Position numbers and translations under genes: made by a program. Below the pieces are notes generated by a model. That model had not been told where the DNA came from. It did no database searches and saw only the letters and a program-made list of their open reading frames with translations. DNA of 38,509 nucleotides from an uncultured Verrucomicrobiales bacterium (GTDB lineage: Bacteria > Verrucomicrobiota > Verrucomicrobiia > Limisphaerales > UBA1100): contig CAJWMQ010000009.1 in assembly GCA_913042895.1 (NCBI GenBank), positions 1 through 38,509 of the forward strand, read 5' to 3'. The stretch's first letter is position 1, and each line of letters begins with the position of its first letter. Below are positions 8,315 through 16,508 of the stretch, piece by piece.

Positions 8315-9469
8315 CTAGTACCTAGGAACGGATGAATCAATATCATCACTCCACGCATTAATGCCGCCAGCCACACTCTTGCAGTACTTGAATCCTTGTT
8401 GCTTAAGGAATTCCACCGCCTTCAACGAACGCCCCCCCACTTTGCAGTGAATATAGATCGTTTGGTTTGGGTCCAGCTCCATGAATCGCTGCGGCAATTC
8501 GCCCAGCGGAATCAGTGGCACACCTTCAATCTTGGCTATTTCCACTTCGTCATATTCGCGCACATCGAGGAAGGCGATGTCGCTAGAGGAATCGTCCATG
8601 GCCTTCTTCAAGTCCTGCACGCTCACCTCGTCAGGATGGACCTGCGGCTCATTAGGTTCATCGCCAATCCCACAAAATTCCTGATAATCGACCAACTCGG
8701 TGATCGTTGGATTTTCACCGCAAATGGGACATTTCGGATCGCGTCGCAATTTTAGCTCGCGAAAGCTCATGTCCAGAGCACTATAAAGCATCAGCCGATT
8801 AATCAAGGGCTCCCCCTTTCCTAGAGCCAGCTTAATTATTTCCGTAGCCTGAATGCACCCAATGATGCCCGGCAACACGCCCAACACACCGCCCTCAGCA
8901 CAACTCGGCACCATTCCAGGAGGAGGCGGTTCGGGGTATAGGCAACGATAACATGGCCCGCCCAATTCCGGCGCGAACACACTTGCCTGCCCTTCGAAAC
9001 GGAAAATGGAGCCGTACACATTCGGCTTCTTCAACAATACACAGGCGTCGTTGGTAAGATAACGCGTCGGAAAATTGTCCGTCCCATCCACCACGATGTC
9101 GTATGGCTCAATGATGTCCAAAGCGTTCTCAGAGGTCAGCATCGTCTCGTGAATTACCACCTCCACCTCCGGATTGATTGAATTAAGCGTCTCCTTACCC
9201 GACTGCACCTTCGGTCGATCTACATCAGCGGTACCGTGAATGATTTGGCGTTGAAGGTTGGAATAATCAACCACATCAAAATCAACGATGCCAATCTTGC
9301 CAATACCGGCGGCTGCCAGATACATGGCGATCGGCGACCCCAACCCGCCTGTACCAATGCACAGCACACTGGTGCCCTTCAGTTTCTTCTGCCCTGCCAT
9401 GCCCACCTCAGGCAAAATCAGGTGCCGTGAATAACGGCTAATTTCTTCGTTGCTTAGTTCCACGCTCAT
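8315..9469 (-). CDS. MoeB/ThiF-family adenylyltransferase fused to rhodanese domain (MoeZ-like)
   Basis: A 384-residue E1-like enzyme that adenylates the C-terminal glycine of a ubiquitin-fold sulphur carrier and then supplies sulphur. The N-terminal part has the start SRHLILPEVGMAGQKKL, the ATP loop GTGGLGSP, the R finger SNLQRQI, VDGTDNFPTRYL, CYRCLYPEPPPPG with CAEGGVLGVLPG, and the zinc-site CPIC. The C-terminal 110 residues are a rhodanese domain with active-site loop HCKVGGRS. The domain layout matches MoeZ and MOCS3. No sulphur-carrier gene (thiS, moaD, cysO) is in the window, so the acceptor is unknown. The ATG at 9469 is the conserved MSVELSNEE start; the 53 extra residues on the ORF track are spurious. 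Confidence 0.92.
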   Translation of the reverse strand: MSVELSNEEISRYSRHLILPEVGMAGQKKLKGTSVLCIGTGGLGSPIAMYLAAAGIGKIGIVDFDVVDYSNLQRQIIHGTADVDRPKVQSGKETLNSINPEVEVVIHETMLTSENALDIIEPYDIVVDGTDNFPTRYLTNDACVLLKKPNVYGSIFRFEGQASVFAPELGGPCYRCLYPEPPPPGMVPSCAEGGVLGVLPGIIGCIQATEIIKLALGKGEPLINRLMLYSALDMSFRELKLRRDPKCPICGENPTITELVDYQEFCGIGDEPNEPQVHPDEVSVQDLKKAMDDSSSDIAFLDVREYDEVEIAKIEGVPLIPLGELPQRFMELDPNQTIYIHCKVGGRSLKAVEFLKQQGFKYCKSVAGGINAWSDDIDSSVPRY

Positions 9470-9512
9470 GGGATCAATAAAACATGGACAGCCGCACGGC
9501 CATCCGGAAAGA

Positions 9513-10346
9513 ATGAATCCGCCTAAAGTGAGAGGCAAAGTCAATCCGAAAACAGCCGCCAACACGTTGCGACGTGCGTCTTCTCTGCGCCCCAAGCTTG
9601 CCCTCGTACTGGGCAGCGGCTTCCACAAAGCAACCGAACAAGCTACCGTTGTGGCGACCGTGCCTTACACAAAACTGGCCGGCTTCCTAAAGCCGAGTGT
9701 TCCCGGCCACGCCGGCCAAGCCCTGATCGGCCATATGGGAGGGACCGAAATTATCATCCTCAAAGGCCGAACGCATTATTACGAAGGCCATTCCATGGCG
9801 GCAATCACCTTCCCCATCCGTGTGCTTGCAGAATACGGTATTAAATCGCTTTTACTCACCAACGCCGCCGGGGGAATTAACCGCAAATATCAAACCGGCA
9901 TGTTCATGGCGTTTAAGGATCATCTGAATTTCATGGGCGACAATCCGCTGCGCGGCCCGGCACACCGCGGCCCGGAACGTTTTGTGGACCTTACCCAAAC
10001 TTACGATCCAGTTCTCATTAAAACCTTAAAATTAGCTGCCCGCAAAACCAAAGCTAAACTACACACGGGCGTGTATTGCGCGGTAAGCGGCCCCAATTAC
10101 GAAACACCGGCCGAAGTCCGCGCCTACGACAAACTCGGTGCAGATGCCGTGGGAATGAGCACCGTACCCGAAGCGATCGTAGGCCGGCAATGCGGCCTAC
10201 GGATCGCTGCGCTGTCCTGCATTACCAACGCCGCTGCCGGACTGTCTGGTAATAACCTCACCCATGAAGAGGTGCTTTCGACCGGTGCCACCGCCAGCCA
10301 AACCGCGGCCAAACTACTCACCGAATTCGCCCGACGTTATGAATGA
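9513..10346 (+). CDS. Purine nucleoside phosphorylase, trimeric class (inosine/guanosine type)
   Basis: A 277-residue phosphorylase that splits purine nucleosides with phosphate to base and ribose-1-phosphate. Motifs of the trimeric, PunA/DeoD-II-like class are present: LALVLGSGFH, GRTHYYEGHSM (phosphate-binding region), LTNAAGGINRKY, a SGPNYETPAEVR segment and GADAVGMSTVPEAIV. The ATG at 9513 follows GGAAAGA, one of the better ribosome-binding sites in the window; upstream ATGs add unrelated sequence overlapping the divergent MoeB-like gene. It overlaps cdd by eight bases, which makes a purine plus pyrimidine salvage pair. Confidence 0.93.
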   Translation: MNPPKVRGKVNPKTAANTLRRASSLRPKLALVLGSGFHKATEQATVVATVPYTKLAGFLKPSVPGHAGQALIGHMGGTEIIILKGRTHYYEGHSMAAITFPIRVLAEYGIKSLLLTNAAGGINRKYQTGMFMAFKDHLNFMGDNPLRGPAHRGPERFVDLTQTYDPVLIKTLKLAARKTKAKLHTGVYCAVSGPNYETPAEVRAYDKLGADAVGMSTVPEAIVGRQCGLRIAALSCITNAAAGLSGNNLTHEEVLSTGATASQTAAKLLTEFARRYE

Positions 10347-10740
10347 ACCAATCAACATCATCTCCGAAGCCATGGAGGCACGCGAACACGCGCAAGCGCC
10401 GTATTCCAAATTCATGGTCGGCGCTGCGCTCCTGACCGATACTAACGCGGTCATTCACGGCGCCAACGTTGAGAGTGCCAGCTACGGTCTAAGCTGCTGC
10501 GCCGAACGCGTCGCCCTTTTCAAGGCCCTCACCTCTGGCCACCATACGTTTAAAAAAATGGCTATCGCCACAGAAGGTGGCGCCGCCCCATGTGGTGCCT
10601 GCCGACAAATCATCGCCGAATATGCCTCAAACATGGAATTAATCCTTGTGGATATCCATCAGCCGAAAACTCCGAAACATACTACCATCCAGAAACTTCT
10701 ACCTAATTCGTTTACCGGCGAAAACCTCCCTTCTAATTGA
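10339..10740 (+). CDS. cdd: Cytidine deaminase
   Basis: A 133-residue homotetrameric-type cytidine deaminase, converting cytidine and deoxycytidine to uridine forms. The zinc site is clear: CAERVALFKAL (Cys-Ala-Glu, with Cys in place of the His of other deaminases) and PCGACRQIIAEY. The N terminus has the usual APYSKFMVGAALL and the GANVESASYGLS substrate loop. The start ATG at 10339 overlaps the end of the phosphorylase gene; the longer ORF on the track is just run-through in that overlap. Confidence 0.95.
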   Translation: MNEPINIISEAMEAREHAQAPYSKFMVGAALLTDTNAVIHGANVESASYGLSCCAERVALFKALTSGHHTFKKMAIATEGGAAPCGACRQIIAEYASNMELILVDIHQPKTPKHTTIQKLLPNSFTGENLPSN

Positions 10741-10770
10741 CTTAATTAGCTAAACTGATTTACTTCAGCC

Positions 10771-11649
10771 GTGCAGATTGAGACCCTAAAGGTTTTTTGC
10801 GACTTGGCGGAAACTACGAGCTTTACCAAGGCAGCCAAGATCAATGGTGTCACTCAATCGGCCGTCAGCCAGCAGATATCCTCGTTGGAAACCAAGTTCG
10901 ATGCCGCTTTCATCGAACGGAGCAAAAAAAAATTCACCCTCACCAAAGAAGGGGAGATGCTCTATAAGTACAGCAAGCAAATCGTCCAAACCTACGACGA
11001 GCTTCGACACAAAGTTCAGGAAATTCAAAATGTTGTCACCGGCACCATCAAGGTGGTGACAATCTACAGCATCGGCCTTCACGAACTGCCGCCGTACCTT
11101 AAAAAATTTCTGAAGAAACACCCCACCGTCAATGTTTCCGTGGAATACCGACGGGCGACGCAGTTGTATGAGGATATCGTCACCGGCATGGCGGATATCG
11201 GCCTGGTGGCTTATCCTCAAAAAGATCCACGTCTGCAGGTTACCTCATTGGCCGAGGATATGCTGGTGCTCATTTGCCATCCCGACCATCCCCTAGCGCA
11301 GCAACCCAAAGTGAAACTCTCGGAAATCGCCTCGCACAAATTCATCGCTTTTGAGCCGGACATTCCCACACGCCGTGCGATCGATAAGATTTTACGGGAT
11401 CGCAATGTGGAGGTAGATCATACCATGGAGTTCGACAACATCGAGACAGTCAAACGAGCCGTGGAAATCGACGCCGGTATTTCCATCGTTCCGCGCAGCC
11501 CGGTGGCTCAGGAAGTCACCAAGAAAACCATCGCCATGGTGGAAATTGAGGACGAAAAATTCTACCGACCACTGGCGGCCGTACACAAAAAGAGCAAGGT
11601 TCTCTCGCCCGCAATGAGGGAGTTCCTCGCGCTACTGAAAAAGAGCTAG
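10771..11649 (+). CDS. LysR family transcriptional regulator
   Basis: A 292-residue LysR-type regulator starting with GTG. The winged helix-turn-helix is textbook (ETLKVFCDLAETTSFTKAAK, then VTQSAVSQQISSLE) and is followed by a linker helix and a periplasmic-binding-like effector domain beginning near residue 90. The effector domain resembles the CysB/CysL/CbbR branch (GTIKVVTIYSIGLHELPPYL, GMADIGLVAYP, FEPDIPTRRAIDKIL, GISIVPRSPVAQE). LysR genes are usually divergent from their target, but here it runs with the salvage genes, so the target is not evident. Its end overlaps the convergent M29 peptidase gene by four bases. Confidence 0.9.
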   Translation: MQIETLKVFCDLAETTSFTKAAKINGVTQSAVSQQISSLETKFDAAFIERSKKKFTLTKEGEMLYKYSKQIVQTYDELRHKVQEIQNVVTGTIKVVTIYSIGLHELPPYLKKFLKKHPTVNVSVEYRRATQLYEDIVTGMADIGLVAYPQKDPRLQVTSLAEDMLVLICHPDHPLAQQPKVKLSEIASHKFIAFEPDIPTRRAIDKILRDRNVEVDHTMEFDNIETVKRAVEIDAGISIVPRSPVAQEVTKKTIAMVEIEDEKFYRPLAAVHKKSKVLSPAMREFLALLKKS

Positions 11650-11667
11650 GCCTTTTTCAGATTTTTC
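11635..11667 (+). terminator. Hairpin spanning the lysR / M29 peptidase stop codons, terminator-like on the plus strand
   Basis: CTGAAAAAG (11635-11643) and CTTTTTCAG (11652-11660) form a perfect 9-bp stem with the 8-base loop AGCTAGGC, which contains both stop codons. On the plus strand the stem is followed by ATTTTT, giving an intrinsic-terminator layout, though the stem is A+T-rich. On the minus strand no U tract follows. The arms encode lysine codons near the C terminus of both proteins. Confidence 0.45.
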
Positions 11668-12761
11668 GGATTCAACGCCTGCAGATCTTTCGGCAGGAAC
11701 AATCCGTCCTTGCGGATGAGTTCGCCATCGAACCACACCTCACCGCCGCCCCATTCCTTGCGCTGAATCAGCACCATGTCCCAATGCACGGCCGAGCGAT
11801 TGCCGTTATCGCATTCCTCGTACGCCTGTCCCGGTGTGAAATGCAGCGAGCCGCCAATTTTTTCATCAAACAAAATATCGCACATCGGATTCATCACAAA
11901 CGGATTCACGCCCAGTGAAAACTCGCCGATATACCGCGCTCCCGCATCTGTATCCAGAATCTCATTCAGCCGCTTCGTGTTATTACTGGTCGCCTCGATT
12001 ATTTTGCCGTCCTTCAGCGTCAGCTTCACATTCTCAAACTTAGTGCCCGCATACAGTGTGGGCGTATTAAACTGAATCGTGCCGTTGCAGGATTTCCTGG
12101 CGGGACAGGAAAACACCTCGCCATCGGGAATATTCCGATCGCCCGCACAGGGGATCGCCGGCATCCCCCCGATACTGAACGTAAGATCCGTGCCCGGCCC
12201 CACCAACCGCACCTCCTTCGCTCTGGTCATCCGCTTGACCAGCGGCTTCATCGCCTTGGCCATACGACGGTAGTCGAACGTGCATACATCGAAATAAAAA
12301 TCCTCAAACGCTTCCGTGCTCATGTTCGCCGCCTGCGCCATGCTTGGCGTCGGCCAGCGCAGGACGACCCAGCGCGTCTTATTCACGCGATAATTGAGCA
12401 CCGGCCGCATCGTCTTCGAATAGGCCTGCATCACCTTAGGCGGCACGTCGCTCAATTCGCTGGTGTTTTCCGCGCCGCGAATGGCGATGTACGCTTGCAC
12501 TTTTTTCATCCGATGCAGCTCCACATCGCGCGTCAGCTTCGCGTGCGAATCCGTCGTGCCCTTCACCAGCTCCCGCACCACGCGTGATTGGCGCGTTTCC
12601 GCGATTGGATTTGCCCCCACCTTGCGCGCCGCCCGCACCAGTGCAATGGTCATTCGATCAGGAATATCCGCCACATCAATAAACACGCTTTCCCCTTTTT
12701 TCAGGTCACAGGAATATTCCACCAATAACTTGGCCAACTTATCGTATCGTGGGTCACTCAT
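11646..12761 (-). CDS. M29 family aminopeptidase (thermophilic aminopeptidase / AmpS type)
   Basis: A 371-residue metallo-aminopeptidase of family M29. The metal-site region is intact: NIPDGEVFSCPARKSCNGT, a YIGEFSLGVNPF segment, ILFDEKIGGSLHFTPGQAYEE and SAVHWDMVL. Known members (Thermus AmpT, Geobacillus AmpS, S. aureus AmpS) release N-terminal residues from peptides using two divalent metals in the cytosol. The ATG at 12761 gives the standard start MSDPRYDKLAKLLVEYS; the 43 extra upstream residues of the ORF overlap mazG and are unlikely. It follows mazG by 16 bases, so proB-mazG-peptidase is probably one transcript. Confidence 0.92.
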   Translation of the reverse strand: MSDPRYDKLAKLLVEYSCDLKKGESVFIDVADIPDRMTIALVRAARKVGANPIAETRQSRVVRELVKGTTDSHAKLTRDVELHRMKKVQAYIAIRGAENTSELSDVPPKVMQAYSKTMRPVLNYRVNKTRWVVLRWPTPSMAQAANMSTEAFEDFYFDVCTFDYRRMAKAMKPLVKRMTRAKEVRLVGPGTDLTFSIGGMPAIPCAGDRNIPDGEVFSCPARKSCNGTIQFNTPTLYAGTKFENVKLTLKDGKIIEATSNNTKRLNEILDTDAGARYIGEFSLGVNPFVMNPMCDILFDEKIGGSLHFTPGQAYEECDNGNRSAVHWDMVLIQRKEWGGGEVWFDGELIRKDGLFLPKDLQALNPKNLKKA

Positions 12762-12777
12762 AAAATCTGTCGTCAAA

Positions 12778-13446
12778 TTAGGACCGCTTGCCGCGTTGTC
12801 CAGCCTTCTCCTTTTTGCGCAGTGCCTTGTCGCGACGCTCCGTCTCCGCCCGCAGCAACGCCTCAGCCTGCCAGCCATTCGCCTGAGCATTTTGCGCCAA
12901 CCGAAATAATTCCTCCCCCAAAGCCCGTTTGGTGCCGCCTCGCCGACCTTTCGGCAATAAGCCGTGTTTGCGCCCCTTCTTCGCTACCTCATGCGCCCGC
13001 ATCAAGGCCGGTAAATGGCGCGGGATTCCGTCAAAGACCGACTCGCGTTCATTCGCCGTGCCTGCCTTTTCCCTTTGCTTGATGGCATCCCACTGATCCC
13101 AAACCCCGTTCACATCCTTCACTTTCGCATCCCCGAACACATGCGGATGCCGGCGAATCAACTTATCCGTAATCGTCTGGGCAATATCATCGAAATCAAA
13201 CGCTCCCCGCTCATCCGCCATCTGCGCGTGGAACACCACCTGCAACAGGAGGTCCCCCAACTCCTCCAACATCTCGCCGTCATCGCCCGCCTCGATGGCG
13301 TCGACGAGTTCGTACACTTCCTCCACCGCGTTCAGCCGGATGCTTTGATGGTCCTGTTCCTGATCCCAAGGACATCCATCCGGCGCGCGCAAACGGGTCA
13401 TAACCGTGCGCAATTCCTCAATCGGCTGTTTCTTTTTACGCGCCAT
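12778..13446 (-). CDS. mazG: Nucleoside triphosphate pyrophosphohydrolase MazG, with shortened second domain
   Basis: A 222-residue MazG, shorter than E. coli MazG (263). The first MazG domain is complete: LRAPDGCPWDQEQDHQSIR, VEEVYELVDAIEAGD, LEELGDLLLQVVFHAQ and IRRHPHVFGD, followed by SVFDGIPRHLPALMRA. The second repeat seems reduced to KRALGEELFRLAQNAQANGW and a Lys/Arg-rich tail; the acidic metal-binding helix pair expected before it is not there. MazG hydrolyses NTPs and dNTPs to monophosphates and pyrophosphate as house cleaning and in stringent-response tuning. The start ATG shares one base with the proB stop (TAATG). Confidence 0.9.
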   Translation of the reverse strand: MARKKKQPIEELRTVMTRLRAPDGCPWDQEQDHQSIRLNAVEEVYELVDAIEAGDDGEMLEELGDLLLQVVFHAQMADERGAFDFDDIAQTITDKLIRRHPHVFGDAKVKDVNGVWDQWDAIKQREKAGTANERESVFDGIPRHLPALMRAHEVAKKGRKHGLLPKGRRGGTKRALGEELFRLAQNAQANGWQAEALLRAETERRDKALRKKEKAGQRGKRS

Positions 13447-14555
13447 TAGAGCACAACCAAATGGTCCCGATGCACCACAACCTTGCCGGGATTTTTTTCC
13501 ATTGCCGCCCGCGAATACTTCGCCACGCCTTGGGCAAACTCCGTCCCGTGCCGGTCACAAATCTTCACCACATCCCCCGCCTCAAAATGACCCTCACAAT
13601 CCACAATGCCGGGCGTCAGTAAACTCATCCCATTCTCTCTCAGCGCAGCCTTGGCCCCGTCATCCACCACCAGAGCGCCTTGAGGGTGATGGAAAAAGGC
13701 AATCCATCGCTTGCGCCCCTTCAACTTCGCTTCCCCCGGCAAAAACAGAGTCCCCACCGATTCGGCCGCCAACATTTTGGTCAACACCCCACGTTGCATC
13801 CCATTCCCGATCAGCATCGGAATCCCCGCGCGCATCACAATCTCTGCCGCTTTCAACTTGCTGGCCATGCCGCCCACACTGGTCGAACTCTGCGTACCAC
13901 CGGCTAATTTACGCGTGGCGGCATCAATCTTATTCACCGTTGCCACCAGTTTCGCATTGGCCTTCCCAAAATTACGCACCAACCCCTCGGCCGTTGTGAG
14001 CAACACAAGCAAATCCGCCGGCAACAACGCGGCGACCAAGGCGGACAGTTTATCGTTATCCCCTACGGTCAATTCAGTGAATGACACGGCGTCATTCTCA
14101 TTTATTACCGGCACGACCCCACGCGCCAGCAAAGCCATGAGCGTGTTGCGGGCATTGAGATGACGGTCGTGATCCTGAAGGTCAGCATGGGTCAACAATA
14201 CCTGCGCCGCTTGAATCTCATGCGCGGCAAATAGCTCCTGATACACTGCCATCAGTCGCGATTGCCCCACTGCCGCGCAGGCCTGGAGTTCCTCAAGGCG
14301 TGTGGGACGCTTCTCGTAACCCAACGCCTCCATACCGGCACCGACTGCACCGGAGGAAACAAGCACGACCTCTCGCCCCGCCTTTCGTGCACGGGCCACC
14401 TGCGCCACGATCTGCTTGATACGCGACGAAGCGAGCCGGTTCCGGCGATCCGTCAGAATGCCGGTCCCGAGCTTCACGACCACCAGTTTGGCATCGGCAA
14501 TCAGCTTGGCACGCACGGCGCGTTGGTAACAAAACCCAATGCCAGCGTCGAGCAT
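13446..14555 (-). CDS. proB: Glutamate 5-kinase
   Basis: A protein of about 369 residues catalysing the first step of proline synthesis, phosphorylation of the glutamate side chain. The amino-acid-kinase domain shows LVVVKLGTGILT, VLVSSGAVGAGMEALG, VLLTHADLQDHDRHLNARNT (first 18 residues typical), INENDAVSFTEL, GDNDKLSALVA and GTQSSTSVGGMASKLKAAE. A C-terminal PUA domain follows (QGALVVDDGAKAALRENG onward). The start is uncertain: ATG 14555 is listed, but GTG at 14516 (RAKLIADAKLVVVK) would better match the family N terminus. The partner proA lies 8.7 kb away on the other strand, unusual compared with the common proBA operon. Confidence 0.94.
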   Translation of the reverse strand: MLDAGIGFCYQRAVRAKLIADAKLVVVKLGTGILTDRRNRLASSRIKQIVAQVARARKAGREVVLVSSGAVGAGMEALGYEKRPTRLEELQACAAVGQSRLMAVYQELFAAHEIQAAQVLLTHADLQDHDRHLNARNTLMALLARGVVPVINENDAVSFTELTVGDNDKLSALVAALLPADLLVLLTTAEGLVRNFGKANAKLVATVNKIDAATRKLAGGTQSSTSVGGMASKLKAAEIVMRAGIPMLIGNGMQRGVLTKMLAAESVGTLFLPGEAKLKGRKRWIAFFHHPQGALVVDDGAKAALRENGMSLLTPGIVDCEGHFEAGDVVKICDRHGTEFAQGVAKYSRAAMEKNPGKVVVHRDHLVVL

Positions 14556-14589
14556 TGACGCCGCCCCGCACTGCATGCACCCTTCGCCC

Positions 14590-15660
14590 ATGCGCAAGGA
14601 ATCGCTCGCCTTTCTGGAGGAACTCGTCAACACCCCCAGCCCCACCAGCTACGAAACCCGCGGCCAACGCGTGTGGCTCGATTACGTTTCCCGGTTCGCC
14701 GATGAAACCCATCACGACGAATACGGCAACTGCGTCGCCACACTCAACAAAGGCGGCGGACCGCGCATTATGCTCGCCGGCCACGCTGACGAGATTGCCC
14801 TTTCGGTAAATTATATCGACGACAACGGCTTTATTTTCGTGAAACGGATGGGCGGCGTCGACGCCATTGTCAGCAAGGCCCAGCGGGTTACCGTGCATAG
14901 CGCCAAAGGCCCCGTGCTCGGCCTGGTGGGTAATCCGCCACCGCACATGCAACGCGTGGACGGCGAGCCCAAGGCGCCCAAGATCACCGATTTGTACATC
15001 GACATCGGCTGTGATTCCCGCAAGGCCGCCGAAAAGCGTGTACGTATTGGAGACCCCATCACGGTGAACCAAAATTTCGAAATCCTGCACAAGGACATCG
15101 CCGTAGCTCGAGCCTTCGACAACCGCATCGGCACCTGGTCCGTCGCCGAAGCCCTGCGGCTCCTCGCCAGCTCAAAAAAGAAACTCAACGCCGAAATCTG
15201 CGCCGTTTCAAACACCATGGAGGAAGTCGGTTTATTCGGAGCACGGCAGATTGCTTACTCACTCAAACCTGATGCAGCACTCGTCGTGGATGTCACCCAC
15301 GCCACCGATTACCCCGGCATTAGCAAACAAACTCACGGCGACATTCAAATGGGCGAGGGCCCAACGATTACCCACGGCATCTGCAACCACCCGGAAGTAG
15401 TGAAACGCCTGGAACAAGTAGCCTCCGAGGCGAAGATTCCGTTACAGCACGAAACTGTCAGCGCCACAAGCGGCACGGATACCGACGCCGTGTTCTGGAC
15501 GCGAGGTGGCATTCCCAGCGCCCTCATCAGCCTACCGAACCGCTACATGCATTCGCCCGTGGAATTGGTGCACCTCAAGGATCTCGAGAAAATCCCAAAA
15601 CTCATGACCGGCTTTGCCGAGAGCATTAAGAAGAACGAAAAGTTCGCGGTCCAAATTTAG
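14590..15660 (+). CDS. M42 family metallopeptidase (glutamyl/deblocking aminopeptidase, cellulase M-like)
   Basis: A 356-residue peptidase of family M42, which forms large tetrahedral dodecamers that trim peptides. Signatures are TPSPTSYETRG, DEYGNCVATL, LAGHADEIALSVNYIDD, ARAFDNRIGTW, NTMEEVGLFGARQIAY, VVDVTHATDYPG and TSGTDTDAVFWTRGGIPS. The metal-binding His/Asp/Glu residues are therefore present. The ATG at 14590 matches the family start; an in-frame ATG at 14575 is possible. The gene is divergent from proB and convergent with the next minus-strand gene, with which it shares four bases at the stop (TTAG). Confidence 0.9.
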   Translation: MRKESLAFLEELVNTPSPTSYETRGQRVWLDYVSRFADETHHDEYGNCVATLNKGGGPRIMLAGHADEIALSVNYIDDNGFIFVKRMGGVDAIVSKAQRVTVHSAKGPVLGLVGNPPPHMQRVDGEPKAPKITDLYIDIGCDSRKAAEKRVRIGDPITVNQNFEILHKDIAVARAFDNRIGTWSVAEALRLLASSKKKLNAEICAVSNTMEEVGLFGARQIAYSLKPDAALVVDVTHATDYPGISKQTHGDIQMGEGPTITHGICNHPEVVKRLEQVASEAKIPLQHETVSATSGTDTDAVFWTRGGIPSALISLPNRYMHSPVELVHLKDLEKIPKLMTGFAESIKKNEKFAVQI

Positions 15661-16508
15661 TAACCCGACCGCCGCTTGGCTTCGGACACTACCCCAATCA
15701 GTTGCAGGAAAACGCCCAACGCGTAATCCCTGGGGTTGTTTTTCACTTTGATCGTTCGATTCATTTGGATTACCTTGGGATCTCCGCCGGCCGATAAATC
15801 CTGAAAAGCGATCTCGCCGATCCGAATGGTGAGTTGATCCACCGTCGGCGATTCGTCATCCTTCCGAATCGTCTCCTGCGCCTTGGAAGACAAATCGGTC
15901 AACCAAAGCCCCTGCTTGTTCTTCACGATGTTTAACCGAGCGACATCAATGAGCACGGTTTCGAAGTGTTCCCGCCCCTTGACCATTGGGTCACCGTACT
16001 GCAGCTGAATTTCCTTAAAGTTCACCAATTTCCCACCACCAAATTCCTCGGGATTATTTAAAACAAACCCTTTGACCGAAATGCTTTTTTCAGGCACCAG
16101 CTTCATCTCATCAAGTTGCCCAAACCGCGCCTTGGCCCCGCGTAGCTCCAACTCACCCAGCTTATCTTCCCGCGAATTATCAAACCTCACACGCGCATGC
16201 TCCACCTGCACTTCCCCTACTTCCTTTAATTGCCTGGCGTCCACCGGCACACCGGTAAAATTTCTAATCTCCACTTCCTTGTTGGCGATGGAATAATCGA
16301 AATCCCCCACCTCCGCTCTCCAACCTTGCGCTTCCAGACCTGATTCAATTTTACCCACGACCAGCCGCTTCACTCCCCAATTCAGCAGAAGCGCACCAAC
16401 TAACGCCAACGCGGTCAGGCTTCCGCAGCCAACCCCCAGCCACTTGGCCCATTTCGATCCACCACTCGCAGCTGGCGCACCCGATTGTGTCTCTATTGGT
16501 GCATTCAT
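15657..16508 (-). CDS. Hypothetical membrane-anchored protein, AsmA-like
   Basis: A 283-residue protein I do not recognise as a named family. A Ser/Gly-rich cytosolic N terminus is followed by one hydrophobic segment at about residues 25-42 (GCGSLTALALVGALLLNWGV), then a beta-rich region in which strand-like units such as VEIRNFTGVPV, LELRGAKARFGQL and KSISVKGFVLNNP alternate. This layout resembles the N-terminal part of AsmA/DUF748 proteins, which face the periplasm and affect outer membrane lipids; that is inference from pattern only. The ATG at 16508 overlaps the previous gene's stop (ATGA), so the two form an operon. The C terminus ends shortly after SEAKRR without further domains. Confidence 0.6.
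   Translation of the reverse strand: MNAPIETQSGAPAASGGSKWAKWLGVGCGSLTALALVGALLLNWGVKRLVVGKIESGLEAQGWRAEVGDFDYSIANKEVEIRNFTGVPVDARQLKEVGEVQVEHARVRFDNSREDKLGELELRGAKARFGQLDEMKLVPEKSISVKGFVLNNPEEFGGGKLVNFKEIQLQYGDPMVKGREHFETVLIDVARLNIVKNKQGLWLTDLSSKAQETIRKDDESPTVDQLTIRIGEIAFQDLSAGGDPKVIQMNRTIKVKNNPRDYALGVFLQLIGVVSEAKRRSGY

Noticed and set aside
9470-9628. 53-residue N-terminal extension of the MoeB-like protein resembling a membrane segment
   Set aside because: The conserved start MSVELSNEE lies at 9469, and the extension overlaps the divergent phosphorylase gene.
14555-14583. TTGACG followed 17 bases later by CACCCT as an M42 peptidase promoter
   Set aside because: The -10 hexamer matches the consensus at only two positions.
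14293-15090. Minus-strand ORF of 265 codons opposite the M42 peptidase and the proB start
   Set aside because: Both strands are explained by genes with full family motifs; the ORF has no recognisable domain.
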